Shown: positions 1 through 10,872, counted from the stretch's first letter. The stretch: 64,000 nucleotides of DNA from Lithodes maja (GCA_037953745.1 JBAKBP010007688.1:33453-97452), one strand, 5' to 3'. Program-made: numbers and translations. The notes: generated from the letters alone by a model not told the origin.

Positions 1-1
1 T

Positions 2-118
2 GACGTCGCCTCGGCAGGTTTGTGGTCGTCTATCAATACCTTCATCTCCTCCTACCTCTCCATGTCCATTGTTAGACCCCCTCGGCCTGTGATAGCTCTC
101 GGGCGTCGTGTTTCCTAG
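2..118 (+). pseudogene. Tyrosine recombinase C-terminus (DIRS copy 1), partial
   Basis: This is the last 38 codons of a DIRS-type tyrosine recombinase, entering from outside the window and ending at TAG 116-118. The enzyme integrates circular DNA by recombination. The frame contains the C-terminal box with a Trp followed by Ser-Ser, then Ser-Ser-Tyr-Leu; the Tyr at about 53-55 is the expected nucleophile. In the full copy at 34530-34600 the same region carries one extra base that breaks the frame, so copy 1 shows the undamaged sequence. The element is called partial because the window cuts it. Confidence 0.75.
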
Positions 119-557
119 AGCTCTTGCGAGGTTGCCTGGTCTTCCCCCCTTGTCACTCTTTCTTTTACTTTGTTTTCTTTGAAAAAGGGGGGGGGGGGGG
201 GAGTACGGGTTTGCAACACTGGATTACAAGTTTGGGATTATGTTATATGTATACAGTACATAAGTGTTTTTGCCTCCTTGAAATTGGTGTTTTCAGTTTG
301 TGTTCCTTGTTTTTTGTTCATTTGGAAGAAAAGGGATTTTATGTACAGTGCTTTTTGGTTTAAGACAAGTCTATGGTTTTGCATTAATATGAATGACGGG
401 CACGTGTTAAAACTGCTCTTTTTAGCTACTCCTCAGTTTTTCACGCTTTATTAAACTCTCTTGTTTACCTTGTGTTTCTTTGTCATTCATACTTTTGTCT
501 TATGCATTGTTTTTTTTGGTATGTAGGGCTTGGATGTCCTCCTCCTATTTGTTATGC

Positions 558-670
558 AGCCTTGACGTTGGATTTGCCAAGACTACTAACAAATTGGGAG
601 GTTTGACATACCTCCCAACCTACCAAATAGGAAAACCTACTATTTGGTAGTAGTCTTGGAAAATCCAACG
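558..670. repeat. DIRS internal complementary region (copy 1)
   Basis: The first half (558-595) is the reverse complement of the left end of the full DIRS copy (27374-27411). The second half (594-670) is nearly the reverse complement of this copy's own right end (about 1004-1083). The two halves meet at an ATT, which is the arrangement expected of the internal complementary region used to circularise DIRS elements. Confidence 0.8.
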
Positions 671-733
671 TACATAATACCCTCCCTCACTCCGGACCCC
701 TGCCCATCCGCGTTCTTCTGCTGGCGTGAGATG

Positions 734-1083
734 TGATAACAAGAGAGGGTCGCTTATGCGCACGTTCGACAGGGATCGGCGCATGACGGAACACGGGATG
801 GGCCTTGAGCGGTAACTAAGGTAAACCCCTTTTTCTTCTCTTCTATGCTTTTTTCACCTTCGGTGGTAGTTTTGGTTAATGTACAACGTCTCCTAGAGCA
901 AGATAAGGAGTAGACTCTAGACGTTTTCTTTTTAACCGCGGTTGGAATGACGACATAGCAGTCAAATTAGACAAGTCGTCATTGCAATTAGGTTAACAGC
1001 CTTGACGTTGGATTTTCCAAGACTACTACCAAATAGTAGGTTTTCCTATTTGGTAGGTTGGGAGGTACGTCAAACCTCCCAAT
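734..1083. repeat. DIRS right inverted terminal repeat (copy 1)
   Basis: This 350-bp block is nearly identical to 35260-35609 and is inverted relative to the left terminal repeat 27374-27674. The right repeat extends beyond the left-homologous part by a short hairpin around 1028-1083. It ends in AAT at the junction with LINE sequence. Confidence 0.85.
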
Positions 1084-1140
1084 ACGAGCCTAAAAAGCTC
1101 AACTCCTGTATACTACAAATAGGTAAATACAAATAGATAA

Positions 1141-1186
<46 letters not shown>
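1084..1186 (+). mobile_element. LINE family C, 3' tail with (CA)n
   Basis: Bases 1084-1142 match the 3' end of LINE C at 7862-7918, including the GAGC...GCTC hairpin (1086-1089/1097-1100) and the duplicated A-rich 14-mer. A (CA)n run follows at 1143-1186. The body of this LINE lies beyond the DIRS insertion and outside the window. Confidence 0.8.
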
Positions 1187-1188
<2 letters not shown>

Positions 1189-2561
1189 GAAGAACTAAAT
1201 AGAAATTTTGCATCAGTATTTACAAAAGAAGGAGAATTCATTGCACCAGAATCCAATGAGATAGGTACAGAGGAAATGCCGGAAGTCACATTTAACAGAC
1301 CAGAGCTCATAGACAAAATGAGTAAGGTGGATCCAAACAAAGCCGCTGGACCGGACGGAGTATCAGGCTGGATTATTAAAGAAAATGCTAAGGAACTGAG
1401 TATACCGTTATATGACATAATGACCAAATCATTGGACACAGGGATAGTACCTACAGAATGGAAAAGAGCAAACATTATTCCTATATTTAAGGGAGGAAGC
1501 AGAGATAAACCACTGAACTATAGACCTGTATCACTATTGAGCATCCTCATGAAGATTCTGGAAGGATTAATAAGGGACAAATGGGTTAACTACCTGGAAT
1601 CCAAAAGATTAATTACTGACCGACAATTTGGATTCAGAGGAGGCAGATCATGTGTAAGCAACTTGTTGAGTTTTTACTCTAGAGTAATAGACACAGTGGA
1701 CAAGAGGGAAGGATGGGTAGACTGTGCCTACCTAGACTTTAAAAAGGCATTTGACAAAGTTCCACACAAGAGATTGCTGTGGAAATTAAAACATGAGGGA
1801 AAAGTAGGAGACAAACTGCTGAAATGGATGGAGAGCTACCTTAGCGGAAGACAGATGAGAACAACAGTAAGGGGGAAATCGTCAAACTGGACTCAAATTA
1901 CGAGTGGGGTACCACAAGGATCTGTCCTAGCCCCAATCATGTTTCTAATATTTGTAAATGACTTACCTGAGGGACTAACAAGCTACATGAGCATGTTTGC
2001 GGACGATGCTAAACTGCTTAAAACGATCAGAACCCAGGAGGATTGCCTTGAGCTCCAAGCAGATTTGCAAAAGATCCATGAATGGAGCATCAAATGGAAT
2101 ATGGAGTTCAATGCAGGGAAATGTAAGACTCTAGAAATGGGTAAAAGCAAGTACAGACCTAGAAAAGATTATAAACTAGGAAACGAAGTGATTCCCAAAG
2201 CAGAAAAAGAAAAAGACTTGGGGATAGAATTTAAGGATAACATGTCTCCAGAAAGCCACGTAAATAAGATAGTGAGAGAATCACTAGCACTATTGGCAAA
2301 TATCAGAATGTCTTTCAATTATCTTAATGAAAACACCATGAAACAAATAATAACGGCAATAATAAGACCCAGGATGGAATATGCATCTGTAGTGTGGTCC
2401 CCTCACATGAAGAAACATATCCACAAAATTGAGAGGGTACAGAGAGCAGCTACGAGGATGATCCCAGGTTTGGAAAATTTGGAGTACCAAGAGAGGCTCG
2501 AGAGATTGAATCTACCTACACTGGAACAGAGAAGGAAACGAGGACAGCAAATTCAGATATA
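1189..2561 (+). pseudogene. Reverse transcriptase fragment, LINE family A copy 1
   Basis: This encodes the RT domain of a non-LTR retrotransposon, which copies element RNA into DNA at a nicked target. The frame is open from the (CA)n junction; the first ATG is at 1276. Counting from that ATG, visible blocks are NYRPVSL (near residue 82), DFKKAFDKV (about 153), GVPQGSVLAP (about 211) and the catalytic FADDAK (about 240), followed by the RT thumb and C-terminal region. The true frame stops being element sequence at 2561, where a MITE inserted; the residues read after that point are MITE-encoded. The closest relatives appear to be Jockey/CR1-group LINEs, but clade assignment needs a tree. Confidence 0.85.
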
Positions 2562-3325
2562 CAGTCAGCCCCCCCAATACGCGATTCCACAATTCGCGAA
2601 AACCCTAATACACGAGTGACCCCTCGAAAATAACATTAATTAATTAAACATTAATTACGCGAGGTGGTACCACAATACACGAATCGAGAGCTAAGAAGGG
2701 GCCAAATCCGCTATTCCCGCTTGATACGCGAGCACGTCTACGTTTCGCGAGGCCCAGGAGTAGCTCTGAAAAAAGAAGAAGACGGGCATACGCCTGCCTT
2801 CCCTCCCGCTTACCCTCCCTCCCTCCCTCCCACAGTCCCGCTCAAGCGCTCATAGCCGTGCGGAGTGACCAAACGTTTGTAGTGCCTGCCACTTTTTTCG
2901 CCATGCCACGCCAATATAAGAAGATAACACACAAAATGAAGGTGGAAGTGTTGGATAGCAAGAAAAAAGGAGAAGGAAACTGTGCAATAGGCTTGTCAGA
3001 GTAAACTGTTCGTACGATTTGGTCAGGGAGGGAGAAGTTGGAGAAAATCGTGAAGTCCTACGGTCCTAGTCCTAGCCAATCTACTACTAATTTTAAGGTA
3101 AGGTTTCATATTTTTATTCATTGTTCTTATTATATATAAGATATAGACTGTACTGTAGAGCCAAAAATGTCGAAAATAAGGCCAAAATTTTTGAAAATAG
3201 GCCATAATTGAGAGATGTCACCCATATCTAATTATTCCTATTTAAAGTTAGGTCCACAATACGCGGATTCCCAATACGCGATGCCTCCTGTCGCCCCTAT
3301 TCTCGCGTATTGGGGGGGCTGACTG
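2562..3325 (+). mobile_element. Tigger/pogo-like MITE, copy 1
   Basis: This 764-bp element has terminal inverted repeats starting CAGTCAGCCCCCCAATACGC and ending in the inverse. It is flanked by a TA target duplication (2560-2561 and 3326-3327), and the interrupted LINE A sequence rejoins exactly when the element is removed. TA duplications and this type of end fit the Tc1/mariner superfamily, Tigger/pogo branch. It holds a short remnant of a transposase N-terminus, so it is an internal deletion derivative. A second copy lies inverted at 17476-18245. Confidence 0.85.
2903..3090 (+). pseudogene. Pogo/Tigger transposase N-terminal remnant
   Basis: An ATG at 2903 opens 33 codons (MPRQYKKITHKMKVEVLD...) that end at TAA 3002-3004. 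After the stop the same frame continues with a TVRTIW-like segment and a lysine-rich stretch. This resembles the first helix-turn-helix of CENP-B/pogo transposases, which binds the terminal repeats. The rest of the transposase is missing. The stop codon is shared with the copy at 17803-17904, so it arose before this family spread. Confidence 0.55.
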
Positions 3326-3401
3326 TACAAATGTGTTAGAGGTATTGACAAAATCGACCAAGAAAACTTCATAGAGAGGGATGGAGGTGAGAGAACAAGA
3401 G

Positions 3402-3722
3402 CCTCCTAAGATATGTTTGTCATACCGTGCTTTGAAACTATGCACTGATGGTGCAGACACTACTTCGGCTGGCAATTTGTTCCACTCACTAATCGAGTTG
3501 GTAGGAAATCTTTTACTTTTCAGATCAGATTTACTATTAAGCACTTTTAGTTTGTAGCTGTGACAGCTACAAACTAAAAGTGCTTAATAGTAAATCTGAT
3601 CTGAAAAGTAAAAGATTTCCTACCAACTCGATTAGTGGGTGGAACAAATTGCCAGCCGAAGTAGTGTCTGCACCATCAGTGCATAGTTTCAAAGCACGGT
3701 ATGACAAACATATCTTAGGAGG
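3402..3722. repeat. Near-perfect 159-bp palindrome (inverted duplication of LINE A 3' coding end)
   Basis: The left arm (3402-3560) and right arm (3564-3722) are reverse complements around a 3-base spacer, with one mismatch seen. The right arm is the normal LINE A sequence encoding the C-terminus; the left arm is an extra inverted copy. The junction lies next to a GTCACAGCTAC segment that can fold back on itself, suggesting snap-back priming during copying. Confidence 0.9.
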
Positions 3723-3781
3723 CGGGAATTAACGAGCATGCTCACTCCCGCAAATACAACTAGTGTAAGTACAACTAGTGT

Positions 3782-3830
<49 letters not shown>
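3722..3830 (+). promoter_or_regulatory. LINE A 3' structured tail: two-stem motif, A-rich direct repeat, (CA)n
   Basis: GCGGGA at 3722-3727 can pair with TCCCGC at 3746-3751, enclosing GAGCATGCTC at 3734-3743. Two copies of an ACAACTAGTGTAAGT-type repeat and a (CA)n run (3786-3830) follow. LINE families B and C and the SINE at 10871 have the same layout with compensating base changes in the outer stem. It is probably the recognition site for the LINE reverse transcriptase. Confidence 0.6.
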
Positions 3831-3833
<3 letters not shown>

Positions 3834-4136
3834 TTATTACTGCCTACCTTGAAAGAGAGAAGGGAACGAGGCGACTTAATAACGATGTTCAAGGGAGTAA
3901 AAAGTTTGGAACGAGTAGATAGGGAAGATCTATTCGTGAGGGATAATGGAAGGACAAGAGGGCACGAGTTTAAGCTGAGGAAGGGCAGATGTCGTAAGGA
4001 CACAAAGAAATTCAGCTTCCCATATTGGAGTATAGAGACTTGGAACAACTTGGAGGAGGAGGTGGTGAGAGCGAGGAACATTAACATGTTCAAATCTAGG
4101 TTGGATAAAAGTAAATATGGAAATAGGGCAACATAA
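3831..4136 (+). pseudogene. LINE family B ORF2 C-terminal fragment
   Basis: This is the C-terminal tail that follows the RT domain in these LINEs. It contains the RRERGD and NGRTRGH segments also seen in family C (7590-7700) and ends at TAA 4134-4136. The frame is open backwards into the preceding (CA)n, but those residues are not LINE sequence. No catalytic domain remains. Confidence 0.75.
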
Positions 4137-4286
4137 GTTATGATATGTTAGTCCAAAATACTGGGAACTGGGAATATCCATTACGATACTTGTCTAAGTA
4201 AAATGGATTGATTATAAAGTAACTAAGACAGGACAACACGAGCGTTGCTCAATTCCTGTAAACTACAAATAGGTAAATACAAATAG

Positions 4287-4363
<77 letters not shown>
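3831..4363 (+). mobile_element. LINE family B, 3' fragment
   Basis: This is a short 5'-truncated copy of a third related LINE. It begins directly after the (CA)n tail of LINE A copy 1, encodes only the C-terminal 101 residues of ORF2 (3831-4136), and ends with an outer stem ACAGGA/TCCTGT (4228-4233/4254-4259), an inner GAGC/GCTC stem (4240-4250), an A-rich repeat and a long (CA)n tail (4288-4363). Its protein is similar to family C but clearly distinct. Confidence 0.8.
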
Positions 4364-4365
<2 letters not shown>

Positions 4366-4882
4366 TATTGAGGAGCAAAAGGGACAGCAGGAGGAGAACC
4401 TGAACAAGAGGGTAGTTAATGCCATCAGACAAAATGAGAAACAGGTCAGTGATATTATTGATAAGAAGAGATGTGTAATTATGTTTGGAGATGTAGAAGG
4501 GGAAATATTAGATAGAAATACGAGAAAGGGTGTGGAGATGAAGAAAGTTGAGAAGATGATTGATGTGATGGATAGACAAGATAAGGAGGGATGGAAGAGA
4601 GAGGTAGAGGATTGTTGGAGACTAGGGAAATACAAGAAAGGAGAAATGAGGCCAATGAAGATTAGATTTAAGTCAACCAAAGTAGCAGAGGAGGTACTCA
4701 GATCCAGCTGGAAGTTAAGTCAGGAGGGGGAATACAGAAATGTTAAACTAAGGAAAGATCTAAATGCGGAAGAGAGGGAAAAATTTAGAGAAATAAATAG
4801 AGAAGTCAAAGAAAAGAACGATAATAGATCAGAAGTGGAGAAGGGTTTTTTTTTTTCTACAGAAACATGGATGGGAAAGTAA
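4364..4882 (+). pseudogene. LINE C ORF1 C-terminal fragment
   Basis: This frame is open from the (CA)n junction. It encodes a highly charged, lysine- and glutamate-rich segment with likely coiled-coil character, then a CVIMFG strand and a basic region resembling the RNA-binding C-terminus of LINE ORF1 proteins. A T10 run near 4847-4856 probably shifted the frame: another frame continues after it with basic coding-like sequence, while this frame ends at TAA 4880-4882. The ORF1 role is an inference from position and composition. Confidence 0.5.
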
Positions 4883-4886
4883 GGAA

Positions 4887-7871
4887 GTGGTACCTGAAGA
4901 AGGGGGAGAGGAAAGGGGCGGAGGGGGGGAGAAAAGAAGTGGTGGTACAGGAAGAAGGATTGGAGGGAGAGGTGCAACAGGAAGGGGAAATGGTAGGATA
5001 AAGACAGGGAATATCAATCATAATGGTAAAAGCAACAGGTGCAAGATGGTCTATAGCAATGTGGATGGGCTGCTATCAAAGAAATTAGAAATAAACGATT
5101 ACATCAGACAGGAAGAGCCCTTAATATTGTGTCTATGTGAAACTAAACTAAATAAAGGGATAAGTTTGGAGGGAATGGGATGGAACAACTATAATATCTG
5201 GAGAAGGGATAGAGAAGACAAGATGGGGGGAGGGGTGCTAATTCTTACACATAATAAATTGAAAACCAGAATGATTGATCTGAATAATAGTAAAGCGGAA
5301 ATATTAGCAGTAGAATTGATAGATGATGACAATCAAAAGGCGGATATTGTAGTGGCCTACATGCCGCCCTACACAGGGGCTTGGGAAGAGGAGGAATACA
5401 AATTTATCAAAGATGAGATGATTATTTGTATTGAAAAATTAACTCGTAGAAACAATGAATTAATTATAGTAGGGGATTTCAACTGTAAAGAGGTGGATTG
5501 GGAGCAGAGAGAAGCTGGTAGCAACGTGAACTCGTGGGGGTATAGGCTACTGGATATGGTAACAGAAAATTTATTGGTGCAAAATATAAAGGAAAATACA
5601 AGAAGAAGAGGAAATGATGAAGCATCCAGATTGGACCTAATGTTTACTAGAGACCCAGATGTAATTTCTGATATAAAATACTTACCACCTTTAGGCAAGA
5701 GCGATCATGTTGTAATGGATATAGAAATCCTATTGGGTTATTCCAATATGGAGGAGAGGGAGGAGCACAAGGAAACTAGGTTTGACTATGCAAAAGGAGA
5801 CTACCAATCACTGAGACAATACTTTAGAGATGTTGACTGGAGTGAAATACATCAGAGAAATAGTGTAGACGAGAAGTAAGGAGTATTTAAAACAATATAT
5901 GAAGAAGGAGTTAATAAATATGTTCCTAAACAAGGTAATAGGTCAGCGAAGGTAAAGGATTGGTTTAATGAAAAATGTAGGAAAGCCAAGGAAAAGAGAG
6001 ACCAAGCGTGGAAGGCAGCTAGAAAAAGGTGTAATAGAGAAACTTGGAACAGATACAAGAGATTAAGAAATGTATATGCTGCAATCAGGAGACAAGAAGC
6101 CAGAGAATATGAGAAGAACATTGTGAAAAAATGTAAGAGTGATCCTAAGCTGTTCTATAGGTTTATAAATAGTAAAATGAAGGTAAGGGATAGAATAGTG
6201 AGGTTGAAGGTTGAAGGGACCACTTATGATGACGACCAGAATATGTGTGAAATTATGAACAATACACTACACTCAGTATATACTAAAGGTGATAACTTTG
6301 AAGAAGTACCGGTAGGTGAAATTGGTGATAAACTGGGAGAGATTAATTTTCTCCCAGAGGAGCTAGTAGAAATAATGAAAGGACTAGATGTGAAAAAAGC
6401 AGTGGGACCTGACAATGTAGCGGGATGGATTTTGAAAGAATGTGCTGACGAACTAGTGAAACCCTTATATGAGATAATGAAATACTCTCTGGAAGTGGGA
6501 AAATTACCAATGGACTGGAAGAGAGCCAACATTGTACCGATTTATAAAGGTGGGAACAGGGAACATCCATTGAATTATCGACCTGTGTCACTTACTAGTA
6601 TAGTGTGCAAAATCTGTGAGAAAATAATTAAGAAAAGATGGATGATTTACTTGGAAAAGAATAATCTACTATCTAACAGGCAATTTGGATTCAGGGAGGG
6701 TACCTCATGTGTTACAAATCTACTCAGTTTTTATGACAGAGTGGTTGACATATTACAAGAGAGAGATGGATGGGTGGATTGCGTATATATTGACATGAAG
6801 AAAGCTTTTGACAGAGTATCGCATAGCAGGCTGAAGTGGAAATTAAAAGAGTATGGAGGGATTCAGGGTAGTTTGTTAAATTGGATGGAGGACTATCTTT
6901 CAGGGAGACAGATGAGGACTACTATCAGAGATAAATTTTCTACGTGGAAAGATGTCACAAGTGGAGTTCCGCAGGGAGCGGTGCTGGCTCCCATAATGTT
7001 TCTAATATACATTAACGACATGTCAAAGGATATAAATGCATATATGAATATGTTTGCAGATGATGCCAAGATCATGAAGCATATAGAAGATGAAAACAGT
7101 GGTAGGGAATTACAGAGGGATTTGGATAGGATAGATCAATGGAGCAAGAAGTGGAAAATGGAATTTAACACAAATAAATGTCATGTAGTGGAAATGGGAG
7201 TAAGTAAAAGAAGGCCACATATGGAATATAAGTTAGGAGAAAACACTATTAACCCATCAGAGAAAGAAAAGGACTTAGGGATAACTGTTAGGAGTGATCT
7301 TTCACCTGAGAATCATATTAATAAGATAGTGGGAGAAACATATGGACTGCTAAACAGAATAAAAATAGCATTTAACTATATAAACAAGGAGATGCTGGAG
7401 AAAATAATAAAAACATTGGTGAGACCAAGACTGGAGTATGCGGCAGTGGTGTGGGCACCACATCTAAAAAAGCATATAAAGAAGCTGGAGAATGTTCAGA
7501 GAGCTGTAACTAGGATGATACCAGAACTGAGAGAATTACCATATGAGGAGAGATTAAAGAAATTAGATTTACCATCTCTAATGGATAGGAGGGAGAGAGG
7601 CGATATGATTATGATGTACAAATGTGTGAGAGGACTCGAAAAGGTGGACAAGAAGGGTTATATTGTGAAAGATAATGGTAGAACTAGGGGGCATAGATAT
7701 AAGCTAATGAAAGGAAGATGTAAAGGAGATGTGAGAAAGTATAGTTTCCCTTACAGAAGTATAAGTAAATGGAATCAGTTGGAAGAGGAAGTGGTGTGTG
7801 CCAAAAACATTCATATTTTTAAGGCAAAGTTAGATAATTGTAACTCAGGAAGCGGGACAATACGAGCCTAA
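4887..7871 (+). pseudogene. LINE C ORF2: endonuclease-reverse transcriptase with one in-frame stop
   Basis: A single reading frame of about 995 codons is broken only by TAA at 5877-5879. The first part (4887-5876) is an apurinic/apyrimidinic-type endonuclease: NVDG near residue 58, CETK near 84, GDFN near 196 and SDH near 272. The second part (from ATG 6123) is the RT: NYRPVSL, DMKKAFDRV, GVPQGAVLAP and catalytic FADDAK (codons near 7053), then the C-terminal tail ending at TAA 7869-7871. The frame continues without shift across the stop, so one point mutation could account for the break. Endonuclease would nick the target and RT would copy the RNA there. Confidence 0.85.
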
Positions 7872-7951
7872 AAAGCTCAACTCCTGTATACTACAAATAG
7901 GTAAATACAAATAGGTAAATACACACACACACACATAGACCTGTATCATAG

Positions 7952-9078
7952 TTGAGCATCCTCATGAAGATTCTGGAAGGATTAATAAGGGACAAATGGG
8001 TTAACTACCTGGAATCCAAAAGATTAATTACTGACCGACAATTTGGATTCAGAGGAGGCAGATCATGTGTAAGCAACTTGTTGAGTTTTTACTCTAGAGT
8101 AATAGACACAGTGGACAAGAGGGAAGGATGGGTAGACTGTGCCTACCTAGACTTTAAAAAGGCATTTGACAAAGTTCCACACAAGAGATTGCTGTGGAAA
8201 TTAAAACATGAGGGAAAAGTAGGAGACAAACTGCTGAAATGGATGGAGAGCTACCTTAGCGGAAGACAGATGAGAACAACAGTAAAGGGGAAATCGTCAA
8301 ACTGGACTCAAATTACGAGTGGGGTACCACAAGGATCTGTCCTAGCCCCAATCATGTTTCTAATATTTGTAAATGACTTACCTGAGGGACTAACAAGCTA
8401 CATGAGCATGTTTGCGGACGATGCTAAACTGCTTAAAACGATCAGAACCCAGGAGGATTGCCTTGAGCTCCAAGCAGATTTGCAAAAGATCCATGAATGG
8501 AGCATCAAATGGAATATGGAGTTCAATGCAGAGAAATGTAAGACTCTAGAAATGGGTAAAAGCAAGTACAGACCAAGAAAAGATTATAATCTAGGAAACA
8601 AAGTGATTCCCAAAGCAGAAAAAGAAAAAGACTTGGGGATAGAATTTAAGGATAACATGTCTCCAGAAAGCCACGTAAATAAGATAGTGAGAGAATCACT
8701 AGCACTATTGGCAAATATCAGGATGTCTTTCAATTATCTTAATGAAAACACCATGAAACAAATAATAACGGCAATAATAAGACCCAGGATGGAATATGCA
8801 TCTGTAGTGTGGTCCCCTCACATGAAGAAACATATCCACAAAATTGAGAGGGTACAGAGAGCAGCTACGAGGATGATCCCAGGTTTGGAAAATTTGGAGT
8901 ACCAGGAGAGGCTCGAGAGATTGAATCTACCTACACTGGAACAGAGAAGGAAACGAGGACAGCAAATTCAGATATACAAATGTGTTAGAGGTATTGACAA
9001 AATCGACCAAGAAAACTTCATAGAGAGGGATAGAGGTGAGAGAACAAGAGGTCACAGCTACAAACTAAAAGTGCTTAA
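7952..9078 (+). pseudogene. Reverse transcriptase fragment, LINE family A copy 2
   Basis: This is close to copy 1 in sequence and includes DFKKAFDKV, GVPQGSVLAP and FADDAK. A TAG at about 7949 replaces a sense codon present in copy 1, so the frame is broken near its start. It retains the region lost from copy 1 to the MITE, and shows that the C-terminus runs on to GHSYKLKVLN before the next insertion. Residues read after 9078 belong to the inserted element. Confidence 0.8.
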
Positions 9079-9707
9079 CCCGGGAGCTGCGGGGAGACTC
9101 TTAAGAGTTCCCCCGGCGGACTGCGGGAAGACTCTCCTGAGTAAGTAAAATTAAAAATCAACTTTTGACATCGAAAAAAATATATTTTTTGTATTTTTAT
9201 TTTTGTATTTTTTTATTTTTGTTTGGCCCCTGGGCCATGCAAAATCTCAGTCCTCTACCTCCCCTCCTTCCCCACTTTCCTCCTATCCCTCAGTTATCAC
9301 CTATTTTCCCTATTATTCCCTTATTCTGAGGTATATTTTCGTGCTAACATTAGCGAGTTGCAAGCAGGGTGTTGTCATCACTGATGGCAATCGAGTGCAA
9401 GAGAGAGAGAGAGAGTATCGATCGACTGTGTCTCAGTGGCCTTGGGGGAAATTGGCGGGAAGGTAGCTTGCCTCACCCATACATTATACAACTCGCGGGC
9501 TATATCTCCGATTTTGACCATCCAAACGCTGTTTTCACTCGTTTTATTGATGTTTCAGGTTAATACCTTTATAATCAACCCATAATAGGCGCATATGGAT
9601 AATTATTAATGCTATTAATGGTACAATGAATATTTTAGTGACGGAAACACCTCAAATACGTCAGCACAGGGGGACGTTTTCAATTACCCCCGTGCGCACT
9701 TCAGAGG
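9079..9707. mobile_element. TTAA-flanked MITE-like insertion (piggyBac type?)
   Basis: This 629-bp insertion has exact TTAA on both sides (9075-9078, 9708-9711), and removing it restores the LINE A reading (compare 10636-10660). The ends read CC...GG, but the terminal inverted repeat is weak. It has no coding capacity that I recognise. TTAA duplication is typical of piggyBac elements; the weak ends keep the family open. Confidence 0.6.
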
Positions 9708-9923
9708 TTAATAGTAAATCTGATCTGAAAAGTAAAAGATTTCCTACCAACTCGATTAGTGGGTGGAACAAATTGCCAGCCGAAGTAGTGTCTGCACCAT
9801 CAGTGCATAGTTTCAAAGCACGGTATGACAAACATATCTTAGGAGGCGGGAATTAACGAGCATGCTCACTCCCGCAAATACAACTAGTGTAAGTACAACT
9901 AGTGTAAGTACACACACACACAT

Positions 9924-10841
9924 TTTAATATTTGTAAATGACTTACCTGAGGGACTAACAAGCTACATGAGCATGTTTGCGGACGATGCTAAACTGCTTA
10001 AAACGATCAGAACCCAGGAGGATTGCCTTGAGTTCCAAGCAGATTTGCAAAAGATCCATGAATGGAGCATCAAATGGAATATGGAGTTCAATGCAGGGAA
10101 ATGTAAGACTCTAGAAATGGGTAAAAGCAAGTACAGACCTAGAAAAGATTATAAACTAGGAAACGAAGTGATTCCCAAAGCAGAAAAAGAAAAAGACTTG
10201 GGGATAGAATTTAAGGATAACATGTCTCCAGAAAGCCACGTAAATAAGATAGTGAGAGAATCACTAGCACTATTGGCAAATATCAGGATGTCTTTCAATT
10301 ATCTTAATGAAAACACCATGAAACAAATAATAACGGCAATAATAAGACCCAGGATGGAATATGCATCTGTGGTGTGGTCCCCTCACATGAAGAAACATAT
10401 CCACAAAATTGAGAGGGTACAGAGAGCAGCTACGAGGATGATCCCAGGTTTGGAAAATTTGGAGTACCAAGAGAGGCTCGAGAGATTGAATCTACCTACA
10501 CTGGAACAGAGAAGGAAACGAGGACAGCAAATTCAGATATACAAATGTGTTAGAGGTATTGACAAAATCGACCAAGAAAACTTCATAGAGAGGGATGGAG
10601 GTGAGAGAACAAGAGGTCACAGCTACAAACTAAAAGTGCTTAATAGTAAATCTGATCTGAAAAGTAAAAGATTTCCTGCCAACTCGATTAGTGGGTGGAA
10701 CAAATTGCCAGCCGAAGTAGTGTCTGCACCATCAGTGCATAGTTTCAAAGCACGGTATGACAAACATATCTTAGGAGGCGGGAATTAACGAGCATGCTCA
10801 CTCCCGCAAATACAACTAGTGTAAGTACAACTAGTGTAAGT

Positions 10842-10870
<29 letters not shown>
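9924..10870 (+). mobile_element. LINE family A copy 3, 3' part
   Basis: This is the third and shortest copy, starting just after a (CA)n run within the RT domain upstream of FADD. It is uninterrupted to its tail: outer stem GCGGGA/TCCCGC, inner GAGCATGCTC at 10790-10799, the A-rich repeat and (CA)n at 10843-10870. It is the reference for reading copies 1 and 2. Confidence 0.85.
9925..10788 (+). pseudogene. LINE A ORF2 C-terminal half
   Basis: The frame is intact from LIFVNDLPEG through FADDAK to the natural stop TAA 10786-10788. It shows the full C-terminal tail, ending NKLPAEVV...KHILGGGN. The N-terminal RT fingers and palm and all of the endonuclease are absent, so the protein cannot work. 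The upstream open frame (from 9862) comes from the previous element's tail and is not LINE coding sequence. Confidence 0.8.

Positions 10871-10872
<2 letters not shown>

Larger units (their letters stand above)
1..1083 (+). mobile_element. DIRS-like retrotransposon copy 1, 3' end only
   Basis: This is the right-hand end of a tyrosine-recombinase (DIRS-like) retrotransposon, cut by the window edge. In order it holds the C-terminus of the recombinase (2-118), a poly-G tract (about 185-201), an AT-rich 3' region, an internal complementary region (558-670) and the right inverted terminal repeat (734-1083). It matches 34530-35609 in the full copy closely and in the same order. Its right end abuts the tail of a LINE of family C at 1084, so it inserted into that LINE. 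The uninterrupted LINE tail at 7858 reads straight through this point, and no target duplication is needed. Confidence 0.85.
1187..3830 (+). mobile_element. LINE family A copy 1, 5'-truncated and interrupted
   Basis: This non-LTR retrotransposon starts abruptly after a (CA)n run inside the reverse transcriptase region. It is split by a Tigger-like MITE at 2562-3325, resumes at 3326, contains a 159-bp inverted duplication of its own 3' coding end (3402-3722), and ends in a structured 3' UTR and a (CA)n tail (3786-3830). Copies 2 and 3 (7936 and 9924) allow the original order to be read. It lacks endonuclease and ORF1, so it is a dead copy. Confidence 0.85.
4364..7935 (+). mobile_element. LINE family C copy 1, nearly complete
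   Basis: This is the longest LINE in the left train. It has the C-terminal part of ORF1, then ORF2 with endonuclease and reverse transcriptase, a 3' tail with outer stem GCGGGA/TCCTGT (7852-7857/7882-7887) and inner GAGC/GCTC, two A-rich repeats and a short (CA)n (7919-7935). It starts immediately after the (CA)n of LINE B at 4363, so it is 5'-truncated within ORF1. Confidence 0.85.
7936..9923 (+). mobile_element. LINE family A copy 2, interrupted by a TTAA-flanked element
   Basis: This copy starts after the (CA)n of LINE C copy 1, inside the RT domain, and is further 5'-truncated than copy 1. It is interrupted at 9079-9707 by an element flanked by TTAA and ends with the same GCGGGA...TCCCGC tail (inner GAGCATGCTC at 9858-9867) and (CA)n at 9910-9922. 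Confidence 0.85.

Noticed and set aside
1113..4432. Minus-strand frames with long Cys-Val runs
   Set aside because: The runs are translations of (CA)n microsatellites.
9203..9563. Small genes in the insertion at 9079-9707
   Set aside because: The frames are short, overlapping and without recognisable motifs, inside a non-autonomous element.
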